Assembly: GCA_004154925.1 (NCBI GenBank)
Contig: QJNS01000229.1
Coordinates: 60,517-124,516, forward strand
Reading direction: 5' to 3'
DNA length: 64,000 bases
DNA from: Monosporascus cannonballus
Taxonomy: Eukaryota > Ascomycota > Sordariomycetes > Xylariales
The translations under genes were made by a program, and so were the position numbers. Below the pieces are notes generated by a model. That model did no database searches and was not told the origin of the DNA. It was given only the letters and a program-made list of their open reading frames with translations. Shown here piece by piece: positions 48,466 through 61,158 of the stretch (the first letter of the stretch is position 1; each line of letters begins with the position of its first letter).

Positions 48466-51011
48466 TTGTAATTGCGTAAAAACGGCTTCGTTTAATATAT
48501 TTGCTTTTTCAAAAAAAAATAAAAATCTGTAATAATTTAATAATAAAACTTTTTTTATAAATATTTATATATATACCGTTATTTTTATTATAGCTTATTA
48601 TTAATATTCTTTTGGTTCTAATTAGGACCTATTTATTACTTTTAAACCCTAACGCGTATAATAATTGCAACTTAACCTTATTACGTTATTATCCCTTTTT
48701 TTCAAATACGATAAATTCGAACTTTTTAGTTTTACCGAGCTACGCCTTTAGAACAAAACATATGTACGCGTACCTTAAATTTCTGACATTAATATAAAAG
48801 AATTAATATAACGTTTGAAAATTTTATTCGTAATTAGATTTTTTGCGACTATTTAGGCCGAGCCATTAATTCGACCGTTCGGATTAATTAATTAATTAAT
48901 GTATTGAAAAAAAAACCGAATATGCAAACGGCTGTTCATATAAGAAAATTAGCAGAAAATTTTAATTTCTGTTAATTAAAATCCTATTATATATAGATAT
49001 TATAATATATTATACGGAAAGCTTATAATTTTCGCAAAAAGGCCTGGATTCCGCCGCTCGCCGAAAGAATTATTATTTGAAATTAACGTAATTTATACCA
49101 CTTTAAATAAAGGTTAACGCTTTATAAAAATACTTACCCTTAATTAGTTTAAATTATTAAATCATATAATTATACATTTATAAAAATGGTAATCGTATAA
49201 TACGAAGCGCAAAATAAAGCTATTTCGTAATAATAATAATTTAAATATTTTTATTTATTTTTTTCATAATTTTAATTATTGTAATTAAGATAATCTCCAA
49301 ATTTAACGGCAATTATTTACCTTATTTACTGGGCAGAGTTTTATGATTTTGGGATATTTCGAAATTATAAAATTTAATAGTTTTTTGAATAGATTTAACG
49401 AATATTCCCGGTTTATTATAATTTTAATTAGGTAATTACGGATATCTATAATTTTCACCTTATTATTAATATAACTAATAATTTAAATAATAAATCGTAA
49501 ATTATTAAGTTTAATTAAGAAAATATTATTTATTAACCCGAATATATTAATTATTAAGAAATTTAAATACTTTTAATTTAAACGTTAACTTTTAAATATA
49601 AGAAAAATAATAATATCGATTTTAGAACGATTAATATTAAAACGCCGGATTTCTGCCTTATAACCATATTTAGTTAAACCGCCGATTTGATAAAAGCCGT
49701 TATATTTTACAGTTTTTTATAATATTATTAATAATTATTATCTATATAAATTAATATATATAAATAAGAAAAATAAAACGTAAATTATTGATATTAATAT
49801 ATTTAGGCCGAAAATGTATTTATTTCGCTAAAAAATATATTTCGTTAATAATAATTAAATTAAATTATTATTCGAAACTAAAATTTAAAATAACAATTTA
49901 AAATTAATCGTTCTATATTTATTTAAAAGTAAAAATAATATGGTTATATTATTTAATAATTATACGGTCGAATATTTTTAAGTTAAATTCTTTCGTATTT
50001 GTAAAATTAAGGTAAAAGTAAAATAGAAAATTATTAATATAAAAATTCGTTATTTTTTATAAATATAACTAATAATTCGATTTGAATAATAATTAATTAT
50101 TTATTAAAAAATGGATAACTAAGTATATTCCGAAATTTATTTTAATAATAAAAAAATATTAAATTTTTCGAAAATTAAATTATATATTATATTAATTTGG
50201 TTTTTTTTTTATAAAATATGGCCTTATTCGTTAAATATAATGCCTAATATAAGACGAACAAATCGACGGCGTAAAGTTTTCGAAAGGTTATCGACCATAT
50301 ATATAACGTTAGTATATAAATTAATTATATTTGTATCGGCAAAAAACCGGTAAAAATGTTAAATAAAAATAAATATTTTGCTTTATAAAATTCAATATTC
50401 GAAAATTTCAAATATTTATATTAAACTTTTAAATATATTACCCATATTTAATTGGTTTAAAAAATATATTTCGGGGTTTATTACGGATAATTTTAAACCT
50501 TATATATTATTTTTTTTCGTTTATAAGGTTATATTATTATCGTAGTAGCGCAAAAATATTAAAAAAATTATAATATATATTAATTAAAATTTTAGGCCAT
50601 TTTTTATTATATTAATTTTTATTTCGTTTTAATTAAAATTATTATTATATTAAAAAATAACGATTTGAATTTTACGTTGAATTATATAAGTTGAAATATT
50701 AAGAATTTTATAATAAATATATATTATTAAAATTAATAATAAAAAATTTTGTAAATTTCTATAGAAACGTACTGAACGGAATAAAAAAATTATAATTTAT
50801 TATTAGGCCTTATTATAAAGGTTTTATTATTTTTGTAGGTATTATTTTTAAAGGAGTTTAGCTGATATATTGGACCCCTGACAGATATTTCTTGATCAAA
50901 AGCTATAGCTGTGGCTACGACTGCTGCGCCGCAGGCGCAGCCACAACCTCCAAAATGGGGTCCTGATCACGATAAGGCAACAGAACAGAACCCTTTTTCG
51001 CATAACTACAA

Positions 51012-51129
51012 CTCAGGCCTCGCTGGCTCGTTACGGGGATTTGGGATTTGATTGGTTAATATTTAGCGTTATGGAGCGGTACTTGAGTGACTTTGAAGAA
51101 ATTGGGAAAACGAGCCAGAGAGGCCTGAG
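51012..51129 (+). repeat. Foldback unit, right copy
   Basis: 118 bp, ends CTCAGGCCTCGCTGGCTCGT and ACGAGCCAGAGAGGCCTGAG; less mutated than the left copy. Confidence 0.75.
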
Positions 51130-51144
51130 CTAGCTGAGGTAACT

Positions 51145-52024
51145 TGGCGTTAGAACTGCTGATCTGTTGGATCATGTAGCGGAGTGGCTAGTCCTCTCTA
51201 TTCTCTTGCATTTTGTTGAGTCCGCCTTGGCGATATACCTAAACGCACAAAGTTTTGAAGCCCTAGCCACAGCTTCGCCGCAGGCGCAGCCACAACCGCT
51301 AAATAAAGCCAGATTTTTATAAGGCGAGCAACACGCACAGCGAGCCTTATACGGAGGGTTCAGGCGTTCAAAAGTTTCATTAAAGGTCTTAGAAGTGCTA
51401 ATCTTTCATTCTTGTAGTTAGCGTCGAACCTTCTCTTATCTTATCTCATTTCAAGACCTTACCTAATTAAGCGAAAAGCCAGTCCTTGCGCTGATTATAT
51501 TAGACTCGAAAAGCTAGGGTGAAATTCCACGAAGGGGCGGCGCTAAAGACATCGCGGAGATAGTCTCAAAGAATCCAATACCTAGGACGCTCTGCGTTAC
51601 TTGGCTCTTGGGCGCAAAGAGCCGCGTAATCTGTTGACAGCGCGCAGAAAAGCTCTAAGAGTTAGATACCTTACAAAATTTACAACGTCCGGGTTAAGAA
51701 CCGAAAGAGGGAAAGAGGGAAAGAGGGGAAGGGGGGAAGGGGAGAAAGCGGGGAGGCCGGAAGCGGGGAGGGGAATGGGCGAGCGGGGTTGTGACCATAT
51801 GCACAGCTAGCCTTATGTGGTGGATTTGGGTGGTCACGTTTCCATTGAAGTCTAGGAACTGCTGATCATTTCAATATTATGGTTTCTGTCAACCCTCGTT
51901 TATCTCACGGTGCAGAGCTGTCCGCAAATTGGTTCCGTATTTTCGCATATAAGGTATAATCGGGGCTGAGAAACCCCAAGACAGTACGCAGACGAAAGGC
52001 TTGACTTCGGTCATAGCCCTTTTA
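51145..52024. other. Intergenic, no recognised gene; purine-rich tract
   Basis: Normal GC. 51700-51790 is an almost pure G/A tract. CCGCAGGCGCAGCCACAACC occurs at 51278-51297 and also at 50929-50948. The frames at 51601 and 51889 are short and resemble nothing known. Confidence 0.45.
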
Positions 52025-52032
52025 ACCTGACC

Positions 52033-52244
52033 TAGGGTTTGCACTAACCACTCACCTACGCTACCCACCAATACCCACGGATGATATTTTCAATTATATA
52101 TAAGTAATAAAGGCCTGTAGATAATAATAGGCTGCTTTTATAATAGTTATATCTAGGTAACCAGAAGTATTAGGCTTTTATAGCCTATTAATTTACGTTG
52201 TGAGTAGTAAATGAGTACCTATTGGGCACTCATTACAAACTCTA
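52033..52244. mobile_element. hAT-like MITE (212 bp)
   Basis: Left end TAGGGTTTGCACTAACCACT; right end in reverse TAGAGTTTGTAATGAGTGCC. Flanked by ACCTGACC (52025-52032) and ACCTGGCC (52245-52252), an 8-bp duplication with one G/A difference. 8-bp duplications and such short ends are typical of hAT elements. No coding capacity. Confidence 0.75.
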
Positions 52245-52252
52245 ACCTGGCC

Positions 52253-53045
52253 CTGGCAAAACAAGAGACGAGGAAAATAGTATTTGTCTATTACCTATTT
52301 ACGTAGATATCCGCGAGTATCAATCAGATTTGCAAAGAACCTACTGTATTTATTATAGCTTTTAGCAACTATTACGGTACAAAGAGCTCGCTGCAATCAA
52401 ACCAGGTCTTCATTTATAAAATCTAAGATAAAAAATAAGGTAGTCTAAAAGTGTTTAACTAATCCTAAATATAATGTAGCTAGTAACGTCAAACTATAGA
52501 ATAAAACAAAATAAAATATACAAAATTCGAAGTAAACTAAGAAAAAATATTAAAATTTTATAAAATCAAATCGGTAAATTAATTAATATTAGTGCTAAAT
52601 TTAAAACAGGTTTTAAAATAAAATATATTTAATTTTTTTATTAAATATTTTAGTTATTTATTTTATTTTTTTATTAAAAATAGTAATTTACTGTTTTAGA
52701 AAAAAAGTAGACTGCACATATACCTTAAAAGTTACAGCATTTTATATAGTCGAGTAAAAAAAATAATAATAAGTTTTATAACTAAATAAAATAAAAATAG
52801 CTCTGTAAGCGAAGACTAGCCTTATCTAGTATATAAGCTAGATTTCTACTAACCTATTTGAGATATATCGCATCGATTATACTAAAAATAACTAGAAAAT
52901 TAATATTTAATCTATCGATAGTTTTTTATAAAATGTATTTAAGTTCAAGCTATACTTTTCAGGCTAAGCCAAATATATAGAAAATTATTACACGATATAA
53001 TTTGCGTAATAGATACTATATCTAGTATCTTCGAACACGATAACT
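52253..53045. other. Moderately AT-rich intergenic region
   Basis: No gene recognised. AATTC at 53046-53050 is the left duplication of element E. Confidence 0.45.
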
Positions 53046-53050
53046 AATTC

Positions 53051-53429
53051 TGTGACAGCTAGAGAGTTTAACTAACTATTAAACCTTAGTCGTACGGGTT
53101 TATATTAGCACAAGTATCGTGGAAATATGAGCAATAAATACAGTAATTATATTACGTCTCGTAATTCCAAAGATGCCTTGAGTAACGATATTATATTGCA
53201 AACTCAAGTTATCTAAACTATGGAAATAATAAGCGTATATATATTAATTCTTAGTATTATTATTTATCGTTGCTTAATCGTACTTAATGAATTTTTGTTG
53301 AACGATTATTTAATGCTGATTAATCGTATTAAGTAGATCTTTGCTAAATACCTATTACGTAATCTGAAAAATGGTCCGCATTATCTTTATTAACCGTTTT
53401 CTAAGGCCGGAATCTGTCAAGTCATAATA
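53051..53429 (-). repeat. 3' LTR of element E
   Basis: 379 bp, starting TGTGACAGC; outer part less mutated. Confidence 0.87.
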
Positions 53430-53709
53430 CGATTTTCCTTTTCCCTAAATTTTATCCTTAAGATTTTATTTTTTTTTTCTTAGTAATTATTATCGGTTCG
53501 TTACGATATCGGGTTGTATTGTTAAAAATCGTCGTTAGGTTTTCTTTATCATTTATTAACAAAACCTACTGTTTATTTTTAACGATTTTAATTTTAAAGT
53601 CATACCGTACTTTTTAAATTTTTCTAAACGTTAAAAATGCGAATAATAAAAGACGTTTTAAAATATAAAGTTTACGTTAAACGTAAATATTTTTACGATA
53701 AGTCCGGCG

Positions 53710-54030
53710 TTTTTTTTTCTCCTTAGAAAATATTTGTACCGAGAATTAATACCTAGAGCGAAAAAGATTTTTGTAAAAGAACGTTTTTTGGAATTGCAAA
53801 AACGTTATTAATAAGAAATAAATAAGGTTATTATGTGTTTAATTTATTTTCGGAAATAGAAAGTTTTTTTTCGTTCAAAAAGGACAAAAATAGTATAACG
53901 GGAATTATAATTGTTCGAAGAATTGGAGAAATAAAAGCGCTAGGAGCAGGCCATCGCCGAGACTTTTATAGCCGTATTAATTCCTTTTATTAGTTCCGTT
54001 AATTAGTCCGGTATTGATAATATCGATTAA
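53710..54030 (+). pseudogene. Antisense coiled-coil-like ORF remnant of element E
   Basis: The plus-strand frame reads KKIFVKERFLELQKRY, two TAA codons, EINKVIMCLIYFRK, TAG at 53857-53859, KVFFRSKRTKIV, stop, REL, stop, LFEELEK, stop, KR, stop, EQAIAETFIAVL. Each stop fits a mutated Gln codon. Same location relative to the 3' LTR and same Arg/Lys-stop-Lys position as in A, C and D. Confidence 0.65.
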
Positions 54031-57000
54031 TTCGTTAAAAACATTAATTAGAACGCGGTTGTTTTTAGTAATTCTATTATTACTGGTAAAAGTTTTTTAA
54101 TAGGCGTTAGGCGTTAATAAAGTTCTTAGTAGGTTCCTAGATATTTTTAAAATCCAGGTATTTTTTTTAGTTAATTAGGTATTAGGTAAATCCTTTTTGT
54201 TTTCGTATATCGAGAATTTTCTTTATTTCGTATATTTATTCGTTTTTTATTTTGATATTGTTTTATACCGTGTATACCTTAATTATATTTATTGTTAATT
54301 CGAATAAGAAAACGTAAAGAATTAAATGAAATTTAATTTTTAATAGGAAGTCTAATTAATAATTATTTTCTGAAAATATCTTAATAATTTTATATCGACC
54401 GATATATTTGAAATGGAGTTTTTTGTTAAATCGTTTTGTTTTAATGTTTTTGTAATAAGAAAAATTATTTCCTCTTTTTCGAAAATTAACTTTTTAATTT
54501 TTTTAGTTATAATATTTGTTTATTTAATTCCGTATAAATTCTAGTTTAATTTTTATTTCTTTTATGTAACTACCGTTATTATTTTAGCGTAAGAATTATT
54601 TTAATATTAATTAAATCGTTATTACGTATTTTTTTATAAACTTTTAGGATAAAATCAAAATTCACATTGATAAGTATTATTGTAATATTTTTGTAATAAC
54701 TGGTATTATAACTTAATTATATAATTAATAAATTTTTAAGCTAAATATTTTGTTCGTAATTAATATAATATTGTAAATAGGTTTTTAGGGTTTAATTTAT
54801 TTATTTTGTTTATTTATTTGTTTAAGGTTTAAAACAATTACATAATTTATATTTTAAACCGATTTGGATTATAAAACTTTGTTAAAATTTATATGCGAAT
54901 ATTTATTTTTTATTTAAAATAATTTTTATTCATAATCCGTATATATTAGAAATATATTTGCAAAAAATATATATTATTTGTTTGGCATTTATATCCTTAT
55001 AATATAATAGGAAATAAAAAGGTTTTGTTCATCGATCGACGATAACGAAAACATTATCGTAATGTATTTTTGTAACTAAATTCTTTGATATAAAAAGCTT
55101 AGTAATAAAGTTAAATATAATTAAATACTACGGTCGTTTTACGACTAGTAATAGTTGTAATTTTTCGTATGGCTTATATCGTCGAATTTTTAATTTGACG
55201 CAAATATAGCATTACAGGATAATTCTTTATATCGTTAATTTTATTTTAAAAAAAGAATATATATATTAAAGCCGTTTTATAATTTTATAAATTTCTAGAT
55301 ATTTATATAATTAATATTCGTATATATTTCGTATTAATTCCTTTAGCATTTCTTTAAAACCTATATTTTATTTATTTCTTAGTTTTTTAAAAGATTATTA
55401 TTATATTGTTAGATTTTTTATATATTTTAAAGGGTACTGCCCGAATTATCGCAATCTGTTACGGGCGTAAATATCTTTTTGTAATAATATCGAAAATTAT
55501 ATGGCTAATTTTAATCAATTTCCTTTCAAGATTTGGTCGTTTACTTAAGATATTTGCTTTATTATTTTTTGAATCTTTCTTATAGGTATTAACGAAATCG
55601 AAGTTCGCTAATTTTTCTGCATATTTTAATTATTGTTTTGTAAATTTCTTGATCGTAATAAATTAATTAAAATTTTGATAATCCGTATAAACTTTAATGT
55701 CGTATAAACTTCTTTTTATGAAATACCTAAATTTTCGAAATGCCATTATAATAACTATAAATGCATTATTTAATATACTATAATTAAGCTTTATTTTTTT
55801 TACTTATACAAAAACAATATAATAAATTATAATTTGCTTTAATTATCTTATTATTTAATTATTACGCTTAATACGTAATTTGAAATCTCGGTTTTTAATT
55901 TAACGAAACTGTTTAAATCGTACATAATTAACATTGGCTTATTAATAATTATATCCTTCATATTCTAAAATATTTCTTTCGTATTTAATTTTTATTTAAA
56001 TCTTTTTGTTTCGTAAAGTTTATTAAAAATATAATTATTTTGTTAAAATTTCAAATATGTTTTTTATAATAATTAGCGAATATCGAACAATATTTATACC
56101 TTTTTAACCATTATTAACGTTTATTATTTTGTAATTATAACGATTTTCTTAAAGTTTATCTTAATATATTTTAAAATAATAATATATTCTAGATATTTTA
56201 TTTTCTATTTATAAAATTATTTTTTTTACCTTGATAACTAACTTTACGTCCTATAAACTTTGAAAAATCATATAAACGTATTTTGTATATTATTTTTCCG
56301 TTTTTAAAACTATAAAAATATCGTCGAAATAATAAACGACGAAAATATGGACATATTTTCGTAATATAGAATTTACCATTCGTTAGAAAATTACTAGTAC
56401 GTTTATAAATCGTATTAATATAATTAAATACTTAAACAATCTGTATTTCGTCTTAAAACTTATTTTTTATTCGTATTCTTTTTAATTTTAATACGGTTAT
56501 ATTTATTTCTAAAATTAAATATTATAAAGTATTTAATTCCGTAAAATCGGTGTTTTTATTTTTGTAATTAAAAGTAATAATGTTCGATTTTTAATAATAA
56601 TATTATTTAATTGTCAATAATTAACTATAAATCGTAATTTTTCGGTTGTTTTCGGTTTAAAAAATATAAGATATTCTGCTGGTAATTTTAAAAATCAAAT
56701 TTATTTTTTATAATCGATTTTCCAGGTATTTTTTAAAAATATATAATTCGTTTTTGCTGAAGTTATAAAGGGAGTAGAATTTCGTTAAACATCCTTTTTT
56801 AAAAATTATCTTATAATTTTATTCGTTACATTTTAATAACCTTATATCGAATTCCTTTTTAAAAAGCTGCTTATATCTATAATACTATAATAATACATTA
56901 ATCAGATTTTTTAACTTTTAAAGCTGATATTATTTTAAATCGTTATTTAGTTGCTTTAATTTCGCTTTAATAATAATAATAATAATAATATATTGTATTC

Positions 57001-59141
57001 TTTTTTTAATGCCCGTCTTTCTTCTTATATTTTGTTCCTTTGAATAATAAAGTTTTTATTATATTTTTATATTTATATTTGTCGTTATTATCTATGGAAT
57101 ATTAAGACCTTAATTTCGTTTTTTTCGTTTATTAATAAGAAATAAAATGAATTTTACTTACTTAGTTTTTTATTAATTAAAATTCCGTATTAACGTATTT
57201 ATAATAATCTTAAGATTATATTACAATTTTTAAATAAAACGCTATCGAAATTAACTATTTAACATTATCTTTAAATAAAAGTTGCGACATAATTAATTTC
57301 GCGTGTAACTTTCTTATTATTATATGCAATTTCTAAACTTTCGACATTTATTGTTATATAAAATTTTAATTTATTAATTATAATTAATATAGTATAATTT
57401 ATGTTCAAAATCCTGCAATTTATTATTACAATATATTAATATATTTCGATTTATATATCTAAAATAATAAAGTTATTAACGGCTTTTATCGTCGCGTTTA
57501 AAGCCTTTTGTAAAAATTCTCTTTAACTTTTCCAAATTTTATTATCCTGCAGTTTTTTTAAATAACTTTTTTTAAATTTTTATTCGAATTTACTGAACTT
57601 TAGTTATATTTTTTTCGTTTAACGCATTAAATTACTATATTTTTTTGATATTATTAACGTATTATTCCTTTAAATTATATTACTTATTTTTAATTTTATT
57701 ATAATGTTTTTTATTAAATAAATTATATTTTATATTTATAATTGTATCCTATTATATATTATTTTAATTATTATTCAAAAAACCTTCTATAAACTAATAT
57801 ATTTTTAATAGTCTTTTTTTATAAAGGTTTATAATAAAAATTAATTAAAAATAAAAATCTATAATAACTTTCTAACAATATGTTTTTATTATACGTTAAA
57901 TTAATTGTTTTTTTGTTTAATAATTACATTATTAGAAATAATAAAAAAAGTTTTTTTACGGGCATTATTTTCCTTCGAGCTAGCTTTTTATTTCGGCTAA
58001 TTATTATATATCTTTTAGGCTTATACTTCGAAAATATCGATTTTATTATTTATCGTATTTATTATTTTCCGTACGATTTATAAATTCAAATCCTTTATAA
58101 TATATAGGGGTATTTCGTTCGTAAATATATTATTTTTATTTTTCGTAATTAAGATATTTTTGTTATTAATAATATATAGCATATATTATACCGTATCGAT
58201 CGGGGGTTCCGGGACAAAATCTTTCTGTCCAATTCTAATATTCGCATAACTATCCTTATAATGCTTCTTATTATATTCGCAATACTTATTAAGCCAGCTT
58301 TTTCGCTTTTCGCATTTTTCGTTAAATTTCTTATCGTAATAACCTTTATTATATATTTCGCCATTAGGGATTTGATACGTACTTAGGCCGAATTATATTA
58401 ATAAGTTTATCTCCGTTCCTTTGGTTTTTTCTAGATTATTCCTTGGATATATGTTTTTAATCGTCTTAACGAGGCTTTTTAAATATCTTACATTATATTA
58501 CCTTATATTATATTTTATTATAATTATAGTATTTAGTTTAATATAAACTTTTCCTATAAATAACTTTTATTTCTAAAAATCTTAATTTTATATTATTAAA
58601 AATTGTATTATATTAAAAAACGTTAATATAAATTATATATTCAGATTTACTAATATATTTTCTTTTAGTACTTTTAATATATTATACGTGTTATCGATTA
58701 TTAATTTTAATTATTATAACGATATAATCTGATAAATAATTAAGCCGATTAAATTTAAAAAAACTTTTTTTGTATTTTTTAAGCTGTTGAAAAACTTAGC
58801 TATTAATGCTTTTTATCTCCAGTTTAATTTATTTACTAATTAAATTAGTATACTACCGTAATTAAATATTAATTCTTTTTATCGTAATCCCTCAATTTAC
58901 ATTTCGGCTTTTATTTTTCGTTTATTATTTCGAAAGTTTTCGTTAATATTTGCTTAAATTATATATAATTACTATAAATTCGTATTATTTTTAATTTTTT
59001 TCGATTAATAAAAGAATGTATTTTTTTATAACGAGCTTAAATTAAATAATTTCATTTTCGGTAAATTATTCAATTATAGATTTAATTTGCATAATAAACA
59101 TAATTAATTAATTAAAAGATTATTCAAAATATATTCGTTAT

Positions 59142-59493
59142 TGTTACAACCCGACAAGCCACGGCCTCTAGGAACGGTCGCAACAGAGAAGGCCAAGAAA
59201 ACTATGTGGATTAGGTCACGTGCCGGATCACCAACTCACTGGTGGTGAGCCAGTGAGCCGGATCACCAACTTACTGGTGGTGATCCAGCCGACGGAACAA
59301 GGATATATACGCTCATTAATTCCATAGTTTAGATAGCTTCAGCTTGCAATAACAGTTCGTTACCCAAGGCACCCTTAGCATTACGAAACGTAACACATTA
59401 CTGTATCTATTGTTCAGATTCCCACGATACTCCTGCCAACATAAACTCGTCGACTTAAGGTTTAATAGTTAGTTAAACCGCCTAGCCGTCACA
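59142..59493 (+). repeat. Solo LTR inserted in element E
   Basis: 352 bp from TGTTACAACCCGAC to CTAGCCGTCACA, flanked by GTTAT (59137-59141, 59494-59498). Almost free of RIP. The U3 module is two copies of a GGATCACCAACT...ACTGGTGGTGA unit, as in element A. Confidence 0.92.
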
Positions 59494-59919
59494 GTTATTA
59501 AATTAACAATAATTATAACTTAATCGAAATTCCGTCGAAAAATTCCAATTTAAAAAGTTTAAAATCCTTTTTTAATTTTTTAGTAAAATTTAGCTAAACA
59601 ACTTAGTTTATTCGAAAAAGCTTTTTAGTTTCGGAAATTTTTCTTTTTTTCTTAATTTTCTTATAAGCGGCTTAAAAAGACGTTATAAAATTATTATTAT
59701 TATTTTCGAACTAGAAAATACGTTTGTTTATGGTATCTAGCCGTCGAAAAACTTTTTCGCAAAAAAAGCAAAGTTTTTCCTTTTCTTATTCGAATTCCAT
59801 TCCAGTATTCGAGTAATCAGAAATCTAGTAAATAAGTTATTCGAGTTACTTACTAGTAAATATAATGTCGGCGATATTGCTTAAAGTTTAACGGTATTAC
59901 TAAATAAAAACTTATAACG

Positions 59920-60299
59920 TATAACGGCTAAAAAGTTTAATCAATTATTAAACCTTAATTATATAGATTTATATTAATAAAAGTATCGTAAAAATCTAAG
60001 CAATAAATATGATAATTATAATACGTTTTGTAATTCTAAAAATGTATTAAATAACGATAATATATTATAAGTTAAAATTATCTAAATTGTAAAAATTAAT
60101 AAGCGTATATATATTAATTTTTAATATTACTGCTTATTTCTGCTTAGTCGTATTTAATGAATTCTTATTAAGCGGTTACTTAATGCTGATCAATCGTGCT
60201 TAGCAAATTTTTGCTGAGCACCCATCACGTGACCTGAGAGGTGGTCCGTGTTATCCTTGTTGACCGTTTCCTGAGGCCGGAGCCTGTCAGGTCGTAACA
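59920..60299 (-). repeat. 5' LTR of element E
   Basis: 380 bp. The outer right 120 bp keep normal GC, the inner part is AT-shifted. Confidence 0.87.
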
Positions 60300-60702
60300 A
60301 ATTCATGGTTTTCGCGGTTAGGATAGATTGTATCTCAGTCTTTATAGAGCCTCACTTTAAAGCCGACTAGTAGTTGCCGACAAGCTTCGGCCATGATGAA
60401 CCTTATGTCCGCTGGCTCCACGGTTAGGCGGGGTCAGACATTATGACTCACGAGAGGTTAAGCTTTGCGCGGTAAACCTTGAAGGTAAACCTTGAGAGTA
60501 AACCTTGAGGATAAACCTTAAGTGCGCATAAAAGGCTTTGCCAGCTATCGCTAGTCTTATGGCTAGGAGTGTCAGATGTCAGCCAAGCAAAAGAGCTAGG
60601 GACTCCAAACTCGATCGTTTCGACAGCTATGAGGAAAATATCAACACGACAAGAAGTTGAAAGGTACTTGGCACTAGGCCACCTTCTTAAATCACACTCA
60701 AT
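60300..60702. other. Intergenic region with a small tandem repeat
   Basis: Normal GC, no recognised gene. Four units of about 13 bp like GGTAAACCTTGAG lie at 60471-60522. Confidence 0.5.
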
Positions 60703-61142
60703 TAGGTTTGCACTACCCACTCACCCACGCTAAAATTTCCATCCACGGATATCTGTAAGTAGGTAAAAATCTACGTAAATAGTTAACAGAAATACGCAGA
60801 TAAAATAAAATAATTTACGAACTAACTATCTACGAGTATTTAATATGCCGAATTAATTATAATATCAACAACGTCTTCGATTTAAGTAAAATATAGAAAA
60901 AAAACTATTAACTAACTTTTTTATTTTAATAAGTAATTTCGTAGACGCGAATATTTTAATAAAAATACAAATTATTACGCACATTAATACGCTTTAAAAA
61001 ATACTTATAAATATTTATAAGTAATTAGTTTGTAAATAAATAGTTGTAAGTATTTTAAAAAAACGCTAAAACTATTTATAAATATCTATTCACGGTCGTA
61101 AATAAACCGTGAGTACCCATTAGGTATCTATTGCAAATTCTT
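60703..61142. mobile_element. hAT-like non-autonomous element (440 bp)
   Basis: Left end TAGGTTTGCACTACCCACTC resembles the 52033 element; right end in reverse AAGAATTTGCAATAG. Flanked by CACTCAAT (60695-60702) and TACTTAAT (61143-61150), an 8-bp duplication differing by two C-to-T changes. The interior is AT-rich and non-coding. Confidence 0.65.
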
Positions 61143-61158
61143 TACTTAATCGCGACAG

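Larger units (their letters stand above)
48334..51144. mobile_element. Probable DNA transposon with long inverted ends
   Basis: Segments 48334-48480 and about 50998-51144 are inverted copies. The central 118 bp (48348-48465 and 51012-51129) differ at five positions, all in the RIP direction, with the left copy mutated. The core between is extremely AT-rich, as expected for a RIP-degraded transposase region, but no transposase motif could be read. The outer ends lack a clear target duplication, so two independent short insertions remain possible. Confidence 0.5.
53051..60299 (-). mobile_element. Gypsy LTR retrotransposon E with a nested solo LTR
   Basis: LTRs 53051-53429 (379 bp) and 59920-60299 (380 bp), reverse orientation, with AATTC at 53046-53050 and 60300-60304. 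Minus-strand reverse transcriptase near 56450-56310 includes FVVYYFDDIFI, an intact YxDD at about 56317-56345. Elsewhere stops abound. Without the solo LTR at 59142-59493 the element is about 6.9 kb, matching A, B and C. Confidence 0.92.

Noticed and set aside
51178..51250. tRNA-like string GCGGAGTGGCTAG
   Set aside because: No matching acceptor stem or T-loop could be paired.
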